Shown piece after piece: positions 9,245-17,452 of a stretch of 64,000 nt of DNA. The position numbers were made by a program, and so were the translations under genes. Origin of the DNA: Franconibacter pulveris DSM 19144 (GTDB lineage: Bacteria; Pseudomonadota; Gammaproteobacteria; Enterobacterales; Enterobacteriaceae); NCBI GenBank assembly GCA_000621185.1, contig KK211223.1, forward strand, positions 331,077 to 395,076, in the 5' to 3' direction. The notes under the pieces were generated by a model. The model was not told where the DNA came from, did no database searches, and worked only from the letters and a program-made list of their open reading frames with translations. Numbering within the stretch: position 1 is the first letter of the stretch; each line of letters begins with the position of its first letter.

Positions 9245-9952
9245 ATGATACCAGGACGTTGCAAGCAGGGAATTATTATCAGCGCGTTACCCGTTATGCA
9301 TAACGGGCTTAAAGCCATTATTACCCACCATTTCCCTGACATGGAATTACATCATTATCAGAGCAGTTGTGGGCTTTCTCCGTTGGTAATGCGGTGCGCC
9401 AACCTGATTATTCAGGAAATCCCGCCAGTAGCAGACGACGCCCGGGCGGAGTGTGAAGCCTGCTATCGGCTTATCGCTCAACTGCCGGGCATCCATTGGA
9501 TTTTTATGGTGCCGAAGAACGTATTCAGCCTGGCGGTAGAGTATTTAATGCGTCCTCAAACTACGTTGCTGGCGACGACGGAATCGGTTGAAGGCTTGAT
9601 TGAAGCTATACGTCTTGGCAGCGAGCGCGCAGAACGTATCAGTCAGTTATTGCTTTCTCCTCACGAGGTAAAAATATCTGGTCAAGTTAGTACGGCCTGT
9701 ACTTTAACCTCTTCAGAACGACAAGTATTACGCCTTTTGGGAAAAGGCTGGGGTATTAACCAGATAGCCCAACTGCTTAAGAAAAGTAATAAAACCATCA
9801 GCGCTCAGAAGAACAGCGCTATGAAACGCTTATCGCTAAAAGGTAATGCGGAAATGTACGCCTGGATTAATAGCTTTCAGGGCGTCAAAGAACTGAATTT
9901 GCTTTCACTGCAAAAGGAACAGGCAGAATGGAATTTATCACATCAGAAGTGA
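9245..9952 (+). CDS. yjjQ: LuxR/FixJ-type transcriptional regulator YjjQ
   Basis: DNA-binding regulator, 235 residues. The N-terminal receiver-like half lacks phospho-acceptor features. The C-terminal LuxR HTH (about 155-215) reads TLTSSERQVLRLLGKGWGINQIAQLLKKSNKTISAQKNSAMKRL. The start MIPGRCKQGIIIS and the segment AEMYAWINS match E. coli YjjQ. In E. coli YjjQ represses motility and related genes. It is followed by bglJ in an overlapping arrangement. Its expression is presumably silenced by H-NS. Confidence 0.93.
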   Translation: MIPGRCKQGIIISALPVMHNGLKAIITHHFPDMELHHYQSSCGLSPLVMRCANLIIQEIPPVADDARAECEACYRLIAQLPGIHWIFMVPKNVFSLAVEYLMRPQTTLLATTESVEGLIEAIRLGSERAERISQLLLSPHEVKISGQVSTACTLTSSERQVLRLLGKGWGINQIAQLLKKSNKTISAQKNSAMKRLSLKGNAEMYAWINSFQGVKELNLLSLQKEQAEWNLSHQK

Positions 9953-10581
9953 AAATCGCCCTTATTGAAAGCTGCGTGATGAGCGCAGCGGGGGTCAGTG
10001 TATTGCTGCAACAAAATCGCAGGCCGCGTTATCAGGTTTTCACTTTTACGACGCCGGCAGAATTTCTTGCGGCGCAAGAAGCAGAATCTTTTTCCGCCGT
10101 TATCTTCTCTTTACCGGGTACGCGTGAGCATCGGCGCGAATGTCTTACCTTTTTTGGTGAAATGGTAAAAAACCACCCGAAAGTCAAGCGGCTGGTGATG
10201 GCGAACAACGAAGCGGAAGCGCGGCTGATAAACCAACTTTCCTTAACCTCATTTCATGGCGTACTGGATAAATCCGTGCCGCTTAATAGCTTTGCAGAAA
10301 ATATTTTCGCAGCGCTGGGTGACAATCCCAAAAACAGTGAAGGCGCTAATAAGGCTAACCCGGTAAAAGCGGCACCGCGCCTTTTAAGCCCAACAGAGCG
10401 TACAATCTTACGTTATCTGACGGACGGCTACTCTATTTCACAAATTGCTTCTCAGCTGGAGCGTAACATCAAGACGATTCGCGCTCATAAGTTCAACGCT
10501 ATGCTCAAACTCGGCGTCAATACAGATGCTGGCCTGCTTAACGCGGCAGATATGCTGCTTCATCGCGCTACCCCTTTTTGA
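9928..10581 (+). CDS. bglJ: LuxR-type regulator BglJ, RcsB partner
   Basis: Transcription factor that forms a heterodimer with RcsB and in E. coli activates bgl, leuO and other silenced genes. The protein has 217 residues. The N-terminal half is an atypical receiver fold (KIALIESCVMSAAGVSVLLQQ). The C-terminal HTH reads LSPTERTILRYLTDGYSISQIASQLERNIKTIRAHKFNAMLKLGV, with the family ending DAGLLNAADMLL. The ATG lies 25 nt inside the end of yjjQ, so the two are translationally coupled. The BglJ identity is supported by the gene order as well as by sequence. Confidence 0.92.
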   Translation: MEFITSEVKIALIESCVMSAAGVSVLLQQNRRPRYQVFTFTTPAEFLAAQEAESFSAVIFSLPGTREHRRECLTFFGEMVKNHPKVKRLVMANNEAEARLINQLSLTSFHGVLDKSVPLNSFAENIFAALGDNPKNSEGANKANPVKAAPRLLSPTERTILRYLTDGYSISQIASQLERNIKTIRAHKFNAMLKLGVNTDAGLLNAADMLLHRATPF

Positions 10582-10588
10582 TTTTCAG

Positions 10589-10620
10589 GCTCCGGCAGGG
10601 GATCTGACCGGAGCTTTTTT
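10589..10620 (+). terminator. Intrinsic terminator of yjjQ-bglJ
   Basis: GCTCCGG (10589-10595) pairs with CCGGAGC (10608-10614), followed at once by six T residues (10615-10620). It sits 8 nt after the bglJ stop codon. It is a textbook rho-independent terminator. Confidence 0.9.
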
Positions 10621-10685
10621 CTCACCACTTTTATTCCTGCCCATTCAGAAGGGTTCAGGATCAGGCTGCGCGGCAACATCGTTTT

Positions 10686-11144
10686 TTACTGGCAGACATC
10701 TATCCACTGCGCCTCGGTCAGTTCTGCAAGGCGAGAAGGGGAGATGCGCACGGCGCTATGAATGGCGCCAGCGGCGGGTAACACTTCCTGGTAACGCTTA
10801 AGCGATACATCGCAATAGACCGCAAGCGGGTGTTCCAGGCCGAAAGGGCAAACGCCGCCGACCGGATGGCCAGTCCAGGTGATCACTTCATCGCTGCTCA
10901 GCATACGCGCTTTAGCGCCAAAGGCGGCTTTGAGCTTTTTATTATCCAGTCGGGCATCGCCTTTCGCCACGATAAGGATAATCTCGTTCCTTACCTTTAA
11001 CGACAGGGTCTTGGCTATCTGTCCTGGTTCAACGTTATGCGCGGCGGCGGCCAGCGCGACGGTCGCCGTACTTTCGTTGAGTTCAATAATGTCGATGTCG
11101 GGGGCTTTCTCGGCGAAAAACTGCCGTACAGATTCCAGACTCAT
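10686..11144 (-). CDS. YbaK/EbsC-family aminoacyl-tRNA deacylase-like protein
   Basis: Predicted trans-editing hydrolase that clears mischarged aminoacyl-tRNA, 152 residues. The fold is recognised from AQIAKTLSLKV-type GQIAKTLSLKVRNEIILIVAKGDARLDNKKLKAAFG and the C-terminal GHPVGGVCPFGLEHPLAVYCDVSL, with the loop Gly-Gly-Val-Cys-Pro-Phe characteristic of the family. The substrate specificity (Pro, Cys-Pro or Ala-Pro) cannot be told from the sequence. It is divergent from the EIIB gene and, with the PTS genes, forms an insertion between bglJ and fhuF relative to E. coli. Confidence 0.83.
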   Translation of the reverse strand: MSLESVRQFFAEKAPDIDIIELNESTATVALAAAAHNVEPGQIAKTLSLKVRNEIILIVAKGDARLDNKKLKAAFGAKARMLSSDEVITWTGHPVGGVCPFGLEHPLAVYCDVSLKRYQEVLPAAGAIHSAVRISPSRLAELTEAQWIDVCQ

Positions 11145-11263
11145 GTGTTTCTCCTGCTGAAGACTTTCCTTTGCTGATATAAACCAGAATGGGCTGATGA
11201 TTGTTATTGATTAACCCACCGGTAACAAGTCGGTGTTTTCTGGATCTTCTTCACAATCACAGA

Positions 11264-11284
11264 AACCGGTTACTGTAACCGGTT
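11264..11284. promoter_or_regulatory. Double LacI-type operator upstream of PTS genes
   Basis: Two identical AACCGGTT palindromes (11264-11271 and 11277-11284) flank ACTGT, so the whole 21 bp is itself a palindrome around one central base. Central CG and this half-site are typical of LacI/GntR-type operators. A related ACCGGTAAC lies at 11218-11226. A weak -35/-10 pair (TTGCAG at 11283, TAATAC at 11305) overlaps it. No LacI-family gene is in the window. Confidence 0.7.
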
Positions 11285-11357
11285 GCAGCCCGGCTCCGGG
11301 CGATTAATACTGGTTCCGTAACCACCCTCTGTATCCCTTAAATAATAAGAGCCGTCT

Positions 11358-11663
11358 ATGAAACGTATCCTTGTATGCTGTGCCGCTGGTTTGTCGACCA
11401 GCATGGTAGTGAATCGTATGAGGCAGGCCGCAGAGCAGCAGAATATCGCTGTGGAGCTTAACGCGGCGGGCATTAACGTATTCACGGAGTCGTTTTCCCG
11501 TTATGACTGTTGCCTGCTGGGGCCACAGGTTAAAACACATCTTGAGGCATGCAGGGCACAGGCAGCCACCAGCCAGATACCTGTATCTGTAATTAACTCA
11601 ATGGACTATGGAATGATGCGCGGCGACAAAATTCTCGCTGACGCACTCGCGTTATTAGCCTGA
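11358..11663 (+). CDS. PTS EIIB component, lactose/cellobiose family
   Basis: Cytoplasmic phosphotransfer subunit of a sugar phosphotransferase system, 101 residues, the normal size. The N-terminal phosphocysteine loop is ILVCCAAGLSTSMVV; by family comparison Cys8 (second of the CC pair) is the acceptor. MDYGMMRGDKIL near the C-terminus fits the family. It precedes the EIIC gene by 13 nt. No EIIA of the lactose/cellobiose type and no glycosidase are adjacent, so the phosphoryl donor must come from another locus. Confidence 0.92.
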   Translation: MKRILVCCAAGLSTSMVVNRMRQAAEQQNIAVELNAAGINVFTESFSRYDCCLLGPQVKTHLEACRAQAATSQIPVSVINSMDYGMMRGDKILADALALLA

Positions 11664-11676
11664 CAGGAGAGCCGCT

Positions 11677-13029
11677 ATGTCTGCCAACCATGCCGCCTTT
11701 AATGTGATTTTTCGCTTTGTAGAAAATTATGTTAGCCCTATTGCTGGGCGCATCTCTTCCCAACGTCACGTAATGGCCATTCGTGACGGTTTTATTTCCG
11801 CCATGCCGTTTATGATTGTCGGGTCATTTTTACTGGTTTTCGCCTATCCGCCTTTTTCGCCGGACACCACCTGGGGGTTCGCGCGCAGCTGGCTTGATCT
11901 CGCAAAGCAATTTGAAGGGCAAATCCTGACGCCGTTTGATATGACGATGGGCATTATGTCTATCTATATCTGCGCCGCTATCGCCTATAACCTGGGCAAA
12001 CATTACGTTAAATCCCATCAGCTCGATCCCTTTATGTGCGCCATGCTGTCGCTGATGGCTTTTCTGCTGGTTGCGGCGCCGAAAACCAAAGGCACCTTAC
12101 CCGTCGATAGCCTGGGCGGTACCGGCATTTTCACTGCCATTCTGGTGGCGATTTACTGTGTAGAGATGATGCGTTTTCTGAAAGCGCACAACATCGGCAT
12201 ACGTTTACCGGATCAAGTGCCGCCGATGATTAAAAACTCTTTCGACCTGCTGATACCGGTGTTGGTGGTCGTGCTGACGCTTTATCCGCTGAGCCTGTTT
12301 ATCCAGACGCAGTTCGATATGCTGATCCCACAGGCGATCATGTCCCTCTTTAAACCGCTGGTTTCAGCAGCAGACTCGCTGCCTGCGATCCTGCTGGCGG
12401 TGCTGATTGGCCACCTGCTCTGGTTTGCCGGCATTCACGGCGCAGCCATTGTCTCAGGCATGTTGCAGATGTTCTGGCTGACAAACCTTGGGATGAACCA
12501 GAGCGCGCTGGCGCAGGGCGCGCCGTTGCCGCATATTTTTATGGAAGCTTTCTGGACTTTCTTTATCGTGGTGGGCGGTTCGGGCGCAACCATGGGACTG
12601 GTGCTCTGCTACCTGCGCAGTCGCTCGGTGCATCTGCGTTCGATTGGCCGTCTGAGCGTAGTGCCAAGCATTTTTAACATCAACGAGCCGGTTATTTTCG
12701 GTACGCCTATCGTGATGAACCCGGTCTTCTTTATCCCATTCCTGCTGGCGCCGATGGTTAACGCTATCATTGCCTGGGCGGCGATGAAGCTTGACCTGAT
12801 TGGGCGCGTCATTTCGGTCGTGCCGTGGACGGCGCCTGCGCCTATTGGCGCCGCTTGGGGGCTGGGATGGGATTTTCGTGCGGCTATCCTGGTGGTAGTG
12901 CTGGCGGTCATTTCCGCCGTCATCTACTTCCCGTTCTTTAAAGTGTATGAAAAACAGCTGCTGGCGCAGGAAGCGGCGGAAGCGGATGCACAAAAAGAGG
13001 CGGAAGCCGAGGGGCGCCAGGTGGCGTAA
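11677..13029 (+). CDS. PTS EIIC permease, cellobiose/lichenan family
   Basis: Membrane permease of the lactose/N,N'-diacetylchitobiose/beta-glucoside PTS family, 450 residues with about ten hydrophobic segments. Recognisable features are ISSQRHVMAIRDGFISAMPFMIVGSFLLV near the N-terminus, LLWFAGIHGAAIVSG in the middle, and the substrate-loop motif VPSIFNINEPVIFGTPIVMNP. The C-terminal tail is a charged Ala/Glu-rich helix (QEAAEADAQKEAEAEGR). A beta-linked disaccharide is the likely substrate, but the sugar cannot be fixed without the missing EIIA and hydrolase. Confidence 0.92.
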   Translation: MSANHAAFNVIFRFVENYVSPIAGRISSQRHVMAIRDGFISAMPFMIVGSFLLVFAYPPFSPDTTWGFARSWLDLAKQFEGQILTPFDMTMGIMSIYICAAIAYNLGKHYVKSHQLDPFMCAMLSLMAFLLVAAPKTKGTLPVDSLGGTGIFTAILVAIYCVEMMRFLKAHNIGIRLPDQVPPMIKNSFDLLIPVLVVVLTLYPLSLFIQTQFDMLIPQAIMSLFKPLVSAADSLPAILLAVLIGHLLWFAGIHGAAIVSGMLQMFWLTNLGMNQSALAQGAPLPHIFMEAFWTFFIVVGGSGATMGLVLCYLRSRSVHLRSIGRLSVVPSIFNINEPVIFGTPIVMNPVFFIPFLLAPMVNAIIAWAAMKLDLIGRVISVVPWTAPAPIGAAWGLGWDFRAAILVVVLAVISAVIYFPFFKVYEKQLLAQEAAEADAQKEAEAEGRQVA

Positions 13030-13035
13030 TTAAAG

Positions 13036-13055
13036 ACGGCGGGGAGACCCGCCGT
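13036..13055. terminator. Bidirectional terminator hairpin, EIIC / fhuF
   Basis: ACGGCGGG (13036-13043) pairs with CCCGCCGT (13048-13055) around GAGA. It sits between two convergent genes. The following sequence is T-rich rightward (TATCTATTT) and CTTTAATT leftward, so either direction could use it. The T-runs are imperfect. Confidence 0.65.
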
Positions 13056-13058
13056 TAT

Positions 13059-13847
13059 CTATTTCAGGGTGCAGTCGCCGCATTGCTGCACGTCCGGCAG
13101 ACGGTAACGCTGACAGCAAGTGCGGCGAACCAGCAAACCTTCACGCAGCACAACGGTGCGGTAAAGCGGGTTATCCTGCCCGTTGCGTAGCTGTTTTTCA
13201 AAGAAGCAGGCTTCGCGAAGGGCGTTTACCGTCTCTTCGCCAAGAAACCCCTTCCACTCACCAAGGCACCAGTTGATCAGGTAGCCTGTGTTGCTCCAGA
13301 TAAGCCGCGCGTTGATATCGCCGGTCGCCTCAAGCGCTTTCACAACCGGCTGCAAACACTCTGTCACCAGCTTCTCAATACGTTCGCGTGCGGATAACGC
13401 ACTGGCGAGGTGATCTTCCTGCACGTTCAGCCAGAAGCAGGCGGCTCGACCGGTTTCATGGAATTCAACATGGATATGCGAAGGCGTAACGGCGATGGCC
13501 TGCGGCTGCGTCAGTAGCGCCAGCATGAGCGGCGGCGCCAGTAAACCCAGATACCACTGCGCCCAGAGCGAAACCAGCGGCTTGGCCTCACGCGGCTGCG
13601 TAAGATGGTTACGATAGATATGATCGGAATAGATAGCCATCAGAGAAGCAAGGCGGGTGGGATGCGCCCATTGTTCCAGCGTCATCGCCGCGTCTGGCGG
13701 CGTCTCATTCAATCGAATGATGTCATGAAAATGCGCGCGATGGGTGGTAAATGCTTCGCGTAACGCCTCCGCCAGCTCAGAAGAGGGCCGGTAAAGCGGG
13801 GCGCGCCAGATAAGATCATCAGCAATGTGAAAGGAGTGGTAAGCCAT
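13059..13847 (-). CDS. fhuF: Siderophore-iron reductase FhuF
   Basis: Cytoplasmic 2Fe-2S protein that reduces ferric hydroxamate siderophores, 262 residues. The C-terminus carries the unusual cluster motif CC-x10-CxxC (RTCCQRYRLPDVQQCGDC). Internal segments LASLMAIYSDHIYRNHL and SNTGYLINW match the family. The start at 13847 (MAYHSFHIADDLIWRAPLYRP) is chosen over an upstream frame because it fits the E. coli length and leaves the Fur box at 13874-13892 in the promoter. Confidence 0.95.
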   Translation of the reverse strand: MAYHSFHIADDLIWRAPLYRPSSELAEALREAFTTHRAHFHDIIRLNETPPDAAMTLEQWAHPTRLASLMAIYSDHIYRNHLTQPREAKPLVSLWAQWYLGLLAPPLMLALLTQPQAIAVTPSHIHVEFHETGRAACFWLNVQEDHLASALSARERIEKLVTECLQPVVKALEATGDINARLIWSNTGYLINWCLGEWKGFLGEETVNALREACFFEKQLRNGQDNPLYRTVVLREGLLVRRTCCQRYRLPDVQQCGDCTLK

Positions 13848-13873
13848 GACCCTGCTTAATAGCAAATCTAAAT

Positions 13874-13892
13874 GATAATGATTGCCAATCCT
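13874..13892. promoter_or_regulatory. Fur box of fhuF
   Basis: The plus strand begins GATAATGATT; on the minus strand this gives AATCATTATC, an exact match to one half of the 19-bp Fur consensus. The overall match is about 13 of 19. It lies about 27 bp upstream of the fhuF ATG, matching the iron repression known for this gene. Confidence 0.7.
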
Positions 13893-13976
13893 AACTATAG
13901 GCGGAGCCGATAGCAAGCGGATTCGCCGAAGCGGGTATCCGTAATTCCTCAAGATGTGGAGCCTGACGCAAAATGC

Positions 13977-15041
13977 TCAGGCAGCGTGGCGAGATTCAGA
14001 GAAAAGAATGTGGTTACGTCCCTGATTTTTAGCTTCATAAAGCGCGGCATCCGCCTGACGCAGCGCCGAATCGATATCCTGATTTTCCAGCGGCGCAATG
14101 CCAATGCTTAGCGTCACATTGGTCGCTACGCTTTCGTTAAACATATGTGGGATACGTAAATCATAAACGCGTTGACGAATGCGCTCCGCAGCCTGGCGGG
14201 CGCTCTGGGGATCGGAATTTGTCAGAAGCACCAGAAACTCTTCGCCGCCGTAACGGGTAACGATATCGCGCGAGCGCACCGAATCGCGAATAGCGGCGGA
14301 AACCCGCGTCAGCGCCTGGTCGCCCATCATATGCCCGTAGTGGTCGTTATAAGCTTTGAAATGGTCAATATCCATCAGCATGACGAAATGCTGGCCGGTG
14401 CCGAGCGCCAGCACATGCTCCAGCCGGTTCTGAAAGCCGCGTCGGTTATAAAGACCCGTAAGCGGGTCCATCATGCTTAAATCAGTCAGCGTCTCTTTTT
14501 CTTCCAGCAGCTTTAACATCAGCCCCTGCGAAAAGGTGTCGCTGCGTTTCTGAATGAGGTGCTGAATAGCGATGCCGAGCATTGGCAGCGCGACGGCATA
14601 AGCCATGCGCATCAAATGCTGTGCCTGATCAAGCCAGATAACAGTGACGATAACCGGCAGGCAGTGGCAGGTAAAAGCGATGAGGTTATTGATAAAAGAT
14701 AACGAGCCGATAAACAGTACGGTGAGCAACGCCACCAGCAGGTACGAGAGGTCGGGTTTCGGAATCGCCGTGAATTTAAGGGCGATTTGCGCAGCCCACA
14801 TCAGCCCGAAGAGTAAAGACACCAGGTTAATATTAATGCGTCGTTGGCTGTTCAGCGCGTGCCAGATAAGCAGCCCTGTACTGCCGACAAGCACGCCGGT
14901 TAAAGGCAGCGTAACTTGTTGAGCGGCATAAAGCGGACTCACAATGCTAAACAGTGCGGAGAAAGCGTTAAGAAACAGAAACAAGCGTAGAGAGAGTTGA
15001 TATTTCTCTTTAAGCAGGGCTCGCCAGGTTTGAGCTGTCAT
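13977..15041 (-). CDS. Membrane-bound GGDEF diguanylate cyclase
   Basis: Synthesises cyclic di-GMP from two GTP. About 354 residues from the chosen start MTAQTWRALL (15041). The N-terminal 160 residues form about six membrane helices with no recognised sensor family. The GGDEF domain begins at DLSMMDPLTGLYNRRGF (about 187-203), with metal-binding DIDHFKAYND and the active-site loop GGEEF at 265-269. An inhibitory I-site RxxD (RSRD, 256-259) lies exactly five residues before it, so product inhibition is likely. It sits between the Fur-regulated genes fhuF and yjjZ, although no Fur box is evident in front of it. Confidence 0.9.
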   Translation of the reverse strand: MTAQTWRALLKEKYQLSLRLFLFLNAFSALFSIVSPLYAAQQVTLPLTGVLVGSTGLLIWHALNSQRRININLVSLLFGLMWAAQIALKFTAIPKPDLSYLLVALLTVLFIGSLSFINNLIAFTCHCLPVIVTVIWLDQAQHLMRMAYAVALPMLGIAIQHLIQKRSDTFSQGLMLKLLEEKETLTDLSMMDPLTGLYNRRGFQNRLEHVLALGTGQHFVMLMDIDHFKAYNDHYGHMMGDQALTRVSAAIRDSVRSRDIVTRYGGEEFLVLLTNSDPQSARQAAERIRQRVYDLRIPHMFNESVATNVTLSIGIAPLENQDIDSALRQADAALYEAKNQGRNHILFSESRHAA

Positions 15042-15253
15042 ATATAAGTCGTTATTTATCAGCGCCGTAACAGATTTAAAAGCCAGGTGAAAGAAATAAC
15101 GGGCGAAACAATAGTTTCGCAAAAGTTAAATAAGAGTTTAATGCTGCTGTAATGATGACCAATTTATCACCTTAGCGCAGGCATGTCATTAGCCATGCGC
15201 AAAGGATAACCCGCTTCATTGTAAACGCTGACAGATGAGAATTAATATCATAT

Positions 15254-15272
15254 GGTATTGTTTATCATTATC
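15254..15272. promoter_or_regulatory. Fur box upstream of yjjZ
   Basis: The 19-mer matches the Fur consensus at 15 positions and ends in a perfect ATCATTATC. It is 18 bp upstream of the yjjZ start, where bound Fur would block transcription or early elongation. Confidence 0.72.
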
Positions 15273-15290
15273 GATGCGAGAGACAGAGAC

Positions 15291-15524
15291 ATGTTGCAAA
15301 AGCGGCTGGAAAGCGGATGGGGAATTATCGTGTCCGGCATCCTGGTGATGCTGCTGGCGTTGAGCGATCTTAGCTTTGCGCAGTGGCGCTTGATTGTGGT
15401 GTTGGCGCTGCTTTCCACGTCACTAATGCTTTTTCACAAACGGTTACGCCATTTCCTGCTGCTGCCGTCGTGCATTGCATTCGCAAGCGGACTCATGCTG
15501 ATGGTAATGAACCTGAAAGGGTAA
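15291..15524 (+). CDS. yjjZ: DUF1435 family small membrane protein YjjZ
   Basis: Small hydrophobic protein of 77 residues and unknown function. The start MLQKRLESGWGIIVSG at 15291 matches the E. coli family. It has about three membrane segments, with the conserved LLPSCIAFASGLMLMVMNL at the C-terminus. An upstream in-frame start at 15252 would place the Fur box inside the gene and is rejected. Regulation by iron is expected from the Fur box. Its position between fhuF and the leu tRNA genes is conserved. Confidence 0.87.
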   Translation: MLQKRLESGWGIIVSGILVMLLALSDLSFAQWRLIVVLALLSTSLMLFHKRLRHFLLLPSCIAFASGLMLMVMNLKG

Positions 15525-15576
15525 AGCTTAAGGAAGGCAACTCAAGGAAAGAAAAAGAGAAGAGGTATTCAGAAAG

Positions 15577-15662
15577 TGGTGCGAGGGGGGGGACTTGAAC
15601 CCCCACGTCCGAAGGACACTAACACCTGAAGCTAGCGCGTCTACCAATTCCGCCACCTTCGC
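15577..15662 (-). tRNA. leuV: tRNA-Leu (CAG anticodon), distal copy
   Basis: An 86-nt tRNA with encoded CCA. Visible parts: acceptor GCGAAGG pairing with CCTCGC before CCA, type II long variable arm, anticodon stem CTAGC/GTTAG with loop TTCAGGT (anticodon CAG), and TpsiC loop GTTCAAGTC. It differs from its neighbour by one base less in the variable arm (TCCTTCGGA against TCCTTACGGA). The symbol follows the E. coli leuQPV cluster at this map position; which copy it corresponds to is not known. Confidence 0.95.
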
Positions 15663-15689
15663 CCGGTGAGAGCAATATCATGTGGTCTT

Positions 15690-15776
15690 TGGTGCGAGGG
15701 GGGGGACTTGAACCCCCACGTCCGTAAGGACACTAACACCTGAAGCTAGCGCGTCTACCAATTCCGCCACCTTCGC
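15690..15776 (-). tRNA. leuQ: tRNA-Leu (CAG anticodon), promoter-proximal copy
   Basis: An 87-nt tRNA with CCA encoded, the same sequence as the distal copy except for one extra base in the long variable arm. Its 5' end lies about 40 nt from a strong promoter, and 27 nt separate it from the second copy, so both come from one precursor. E. coli has three genes here; only two are seen in this window. Confidence 0.95.
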
Positions 15777-15816
15777 ATACCAGCAATACCGGGAAGTATT
15801 GCAACCACGGAGGCGC

Positions 15817-15844
15817 ATTCTAGATGTTTTCTGGGCTTCGTCAA
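15817..15844 (-). promoter_or_regulatory. Promoter of the leu tRNA operon
   Basis: On the minus strand TTGACG (15839-15844) lies 16 nt before TAGAAT (15817-15822). A GC-rich GCGCCTCC discriminator follows, the hallmark of stringently controlled stable RNA promoters. Confidence 0.85.
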
Positions 15845-15907
15845 CAGTTAATTGCGTGCCGCTTTTCTGAATGGTGCAAAAAGCGGCACTTTTGTGACGC
15901 GGAGCGA

Positions 15908-16936
15908 TTAACGCTTTGCGTTACGGCCCATGACCGCGCGGTAAACCTTAAAGCGCCCGGTCTGCGCCAGTACTTCATGGTTGCCAAACATTTCGTCCAG
16001 CAAATTAGGGTAAGGAAGGAAAGCGTTCGCGACTATGCGCAGCTCGCCGCCGTTGTTAAGGTGCTTAACCGCGCCGCGAATCAGCGTCTGAGCGGCTTCA
16101 AAGCTGGTCTGCAGCCCGTCGTGGAACGGCGGGTTGGAGATAATCATATCGAAGCGGCCTTTCACTTCAGAATAGACGTTGCTTGCGAAAGCTTCGCCTT
16201 CAAAACCATTTGCGGCAAGCGTTGCGCGGCTTGCTTCCACCGCAGGCGCGCTCACGTCGCACAGCGTCAAACGCACTTTCGGCGAGTGGCTGGCCAGCAC
16301 CGCCGCCAGCACGCCGGCGCCGCAGCCCACATCGAGCACTTTGCCTTTGGTATGCGGGGAAAGGGTAGCGAGCAGCAGATCGCTGCCGACATCAAGCCCG
16401 TCGCGGCTGAAAACGCCCGGCAGCGTTTTGATGGTCAGTTCGTCCAGTTGATACTCGTTCCACCAGGCGTCTTTATCGAACGTCGGTTTGGCTTCAAGGC
16501 GACCGTGATAAAGACCGCAGCGGCGGGCGCTGTCGATTTTAGTCAGCGGGCAGTACTCTTCCAGCATCTGTTCGGCGCTGCGAACGCCGCTGCGGTTTTC
16601 GCCGACCACAAACACATCGCTTCCTACCGGCAGCAGGGAAAGCAGGTTCATCAATTGGAACTGCGCTTCGGGTTTGTTCTTCGGCCAGTAGTAGATAAGC
16701 GTGTCGCTGTCGCCAACCAGTTCGGCGTCAGCCGTCAGGCCATACTGCGCCCGCTCTCCCATTGGCTTGCTGAGCACTTGCCAGTGGTGGAACTGTTGCG
16801 TATGCGCGCGGCTTGCCGCCGTCTCGAGGCGCGCGGGCAGGTCATCCTGCATATCGCCGGCGAACAGCACGCGGCTTTCCAGAAAATCATCACTGTGGCG
16901 CAGCAGGACTTCGCTTGCCGGGGAAAAAGCGGACAT
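15908..16936 (-). CDS. rsmC: 16S rRNA m2G1207 methyltransferase RsmC
   Basis: Methylates G1207 of 16S rRNA in the 30S subunit using S-adenosylmethionine. The protein has 342 residues with two related Rossmann-like halves. The C-terminal active half carries the SAM motif [16 protein letters not shown] (about 200-215) and the catalytic-loop motif [10 protein letters not shown] (NPPF). The N-terminal half lacks these motifs, as is usual for the family. The start [19 protein letters not shown] is standard. It is divergent from holD across about 105 nt. Confidence 0.95.
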   Translation of the reverse strand: MSAFSPASEVLLRHSDDFLESRVLFAGDMQDDLPARLETAASRAHTQQFHHWQVLSKPMGERAQYGLTADAELVGDSDTLIYYWPKNKPEAQFQLMNLLSLLPVGSDVFVVGENRSGVRSAEQMLEEYCPLTKIDSARRCGLYHGRLEAKPTFDKDAWWNEYQLDELTIKTLPGVFSRDGLDVGSDLLLATLSPHTKGKVLDVGCGAGVLAAVLASHSPKVRLTLCDVSAPAVEASRATLAANGFEGEAFASNVYSEVKGRFDMIISNPPFHDGLQTSFEAAQTLIRGAVKHLNNGGELRIVANAFLPYPNLLDEMFGNHEVLAQTGRFKVYRAVMGRNAKR

Positions 16937-17041
16937 GAAAAACTCCTTTGGAAACTTGAGGGGCGATTATAGTGGTTTGTTGGCGCATGTTCGACGGATT
17001 TGCTATATTTGCGCCCCTCCGGCATTCACTCAGGCACCGCT

Positions 17042-17452
17042 ATGACATCCCGACGAGACTGGCGTTTACAACAGCTGGGCATCACCCAGTGGGTATTACG
17101 TCGCCCCGCCGCGCTGCTGGGCGAAATTGCTATCGCGCTGCCTGCTCATGTCCGTCTGGTCATGGTGGCGGAAGAACTTCCTGCGCTGAGCGAGCCGATT
17201 ATTCAGGATGTGCTGCGTACGCTGAAGCTGCGTCCCGATGAGGTTATGCTGCTTACGCCGGATCGGGTGGCGATGCTGCACGACGGGCATTGCAACAGCT
17301 GGTGTCTTGGCGTGACGGAGCCTCTTGCGCTGCCGGGCGCGAAGCTGGTCTCGCCGGGGCTGGAAGGGCTTCGGCGCAGCAGCGCCGCTCGCGCCGCTTT
17401 GTGGCAACAAATTTGCGAAAATGATGACGATTTCTTCCCTGCAGCCGACTGA
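17042..17452 (+). CDS. holD: DNA polymerase III psi subunit HolD
   Basis: Psi subunit (136 residues), which ties the clamp-loader complex to chi and through it to SSB. The start MTSRRDWRLQQLGITQW is nearly identical to the E. coli chi/clamp-loader binding N-terminus, and fixes the ATG at 17042 over an upstream frame. The C-terminal ARAALWQQICENDDDFFP also matches. Its last 32 nt overlap rimI, the conserved arrangement. Confidence 0.93.
   Translation: MTSRRDWRLQQLGITQWVLRRPAALLGEIAIALPAHVRLVMVAEELPALSEPIIQDVLRTLKLRPDEVMLLTPDRVAMLHDGHCNSWCLGVTEPLALPGAKLVSPGLEGLRRSSAARAALWQQICENDDDFFPAAD

Noticed and set aside
15824-16972. A 382-codon open frame antisense to rsmC
   Set aside because: RsmC is unambiguous on the other strand. 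The antisense frame has no domain and crosses the leu tRNA promoter.
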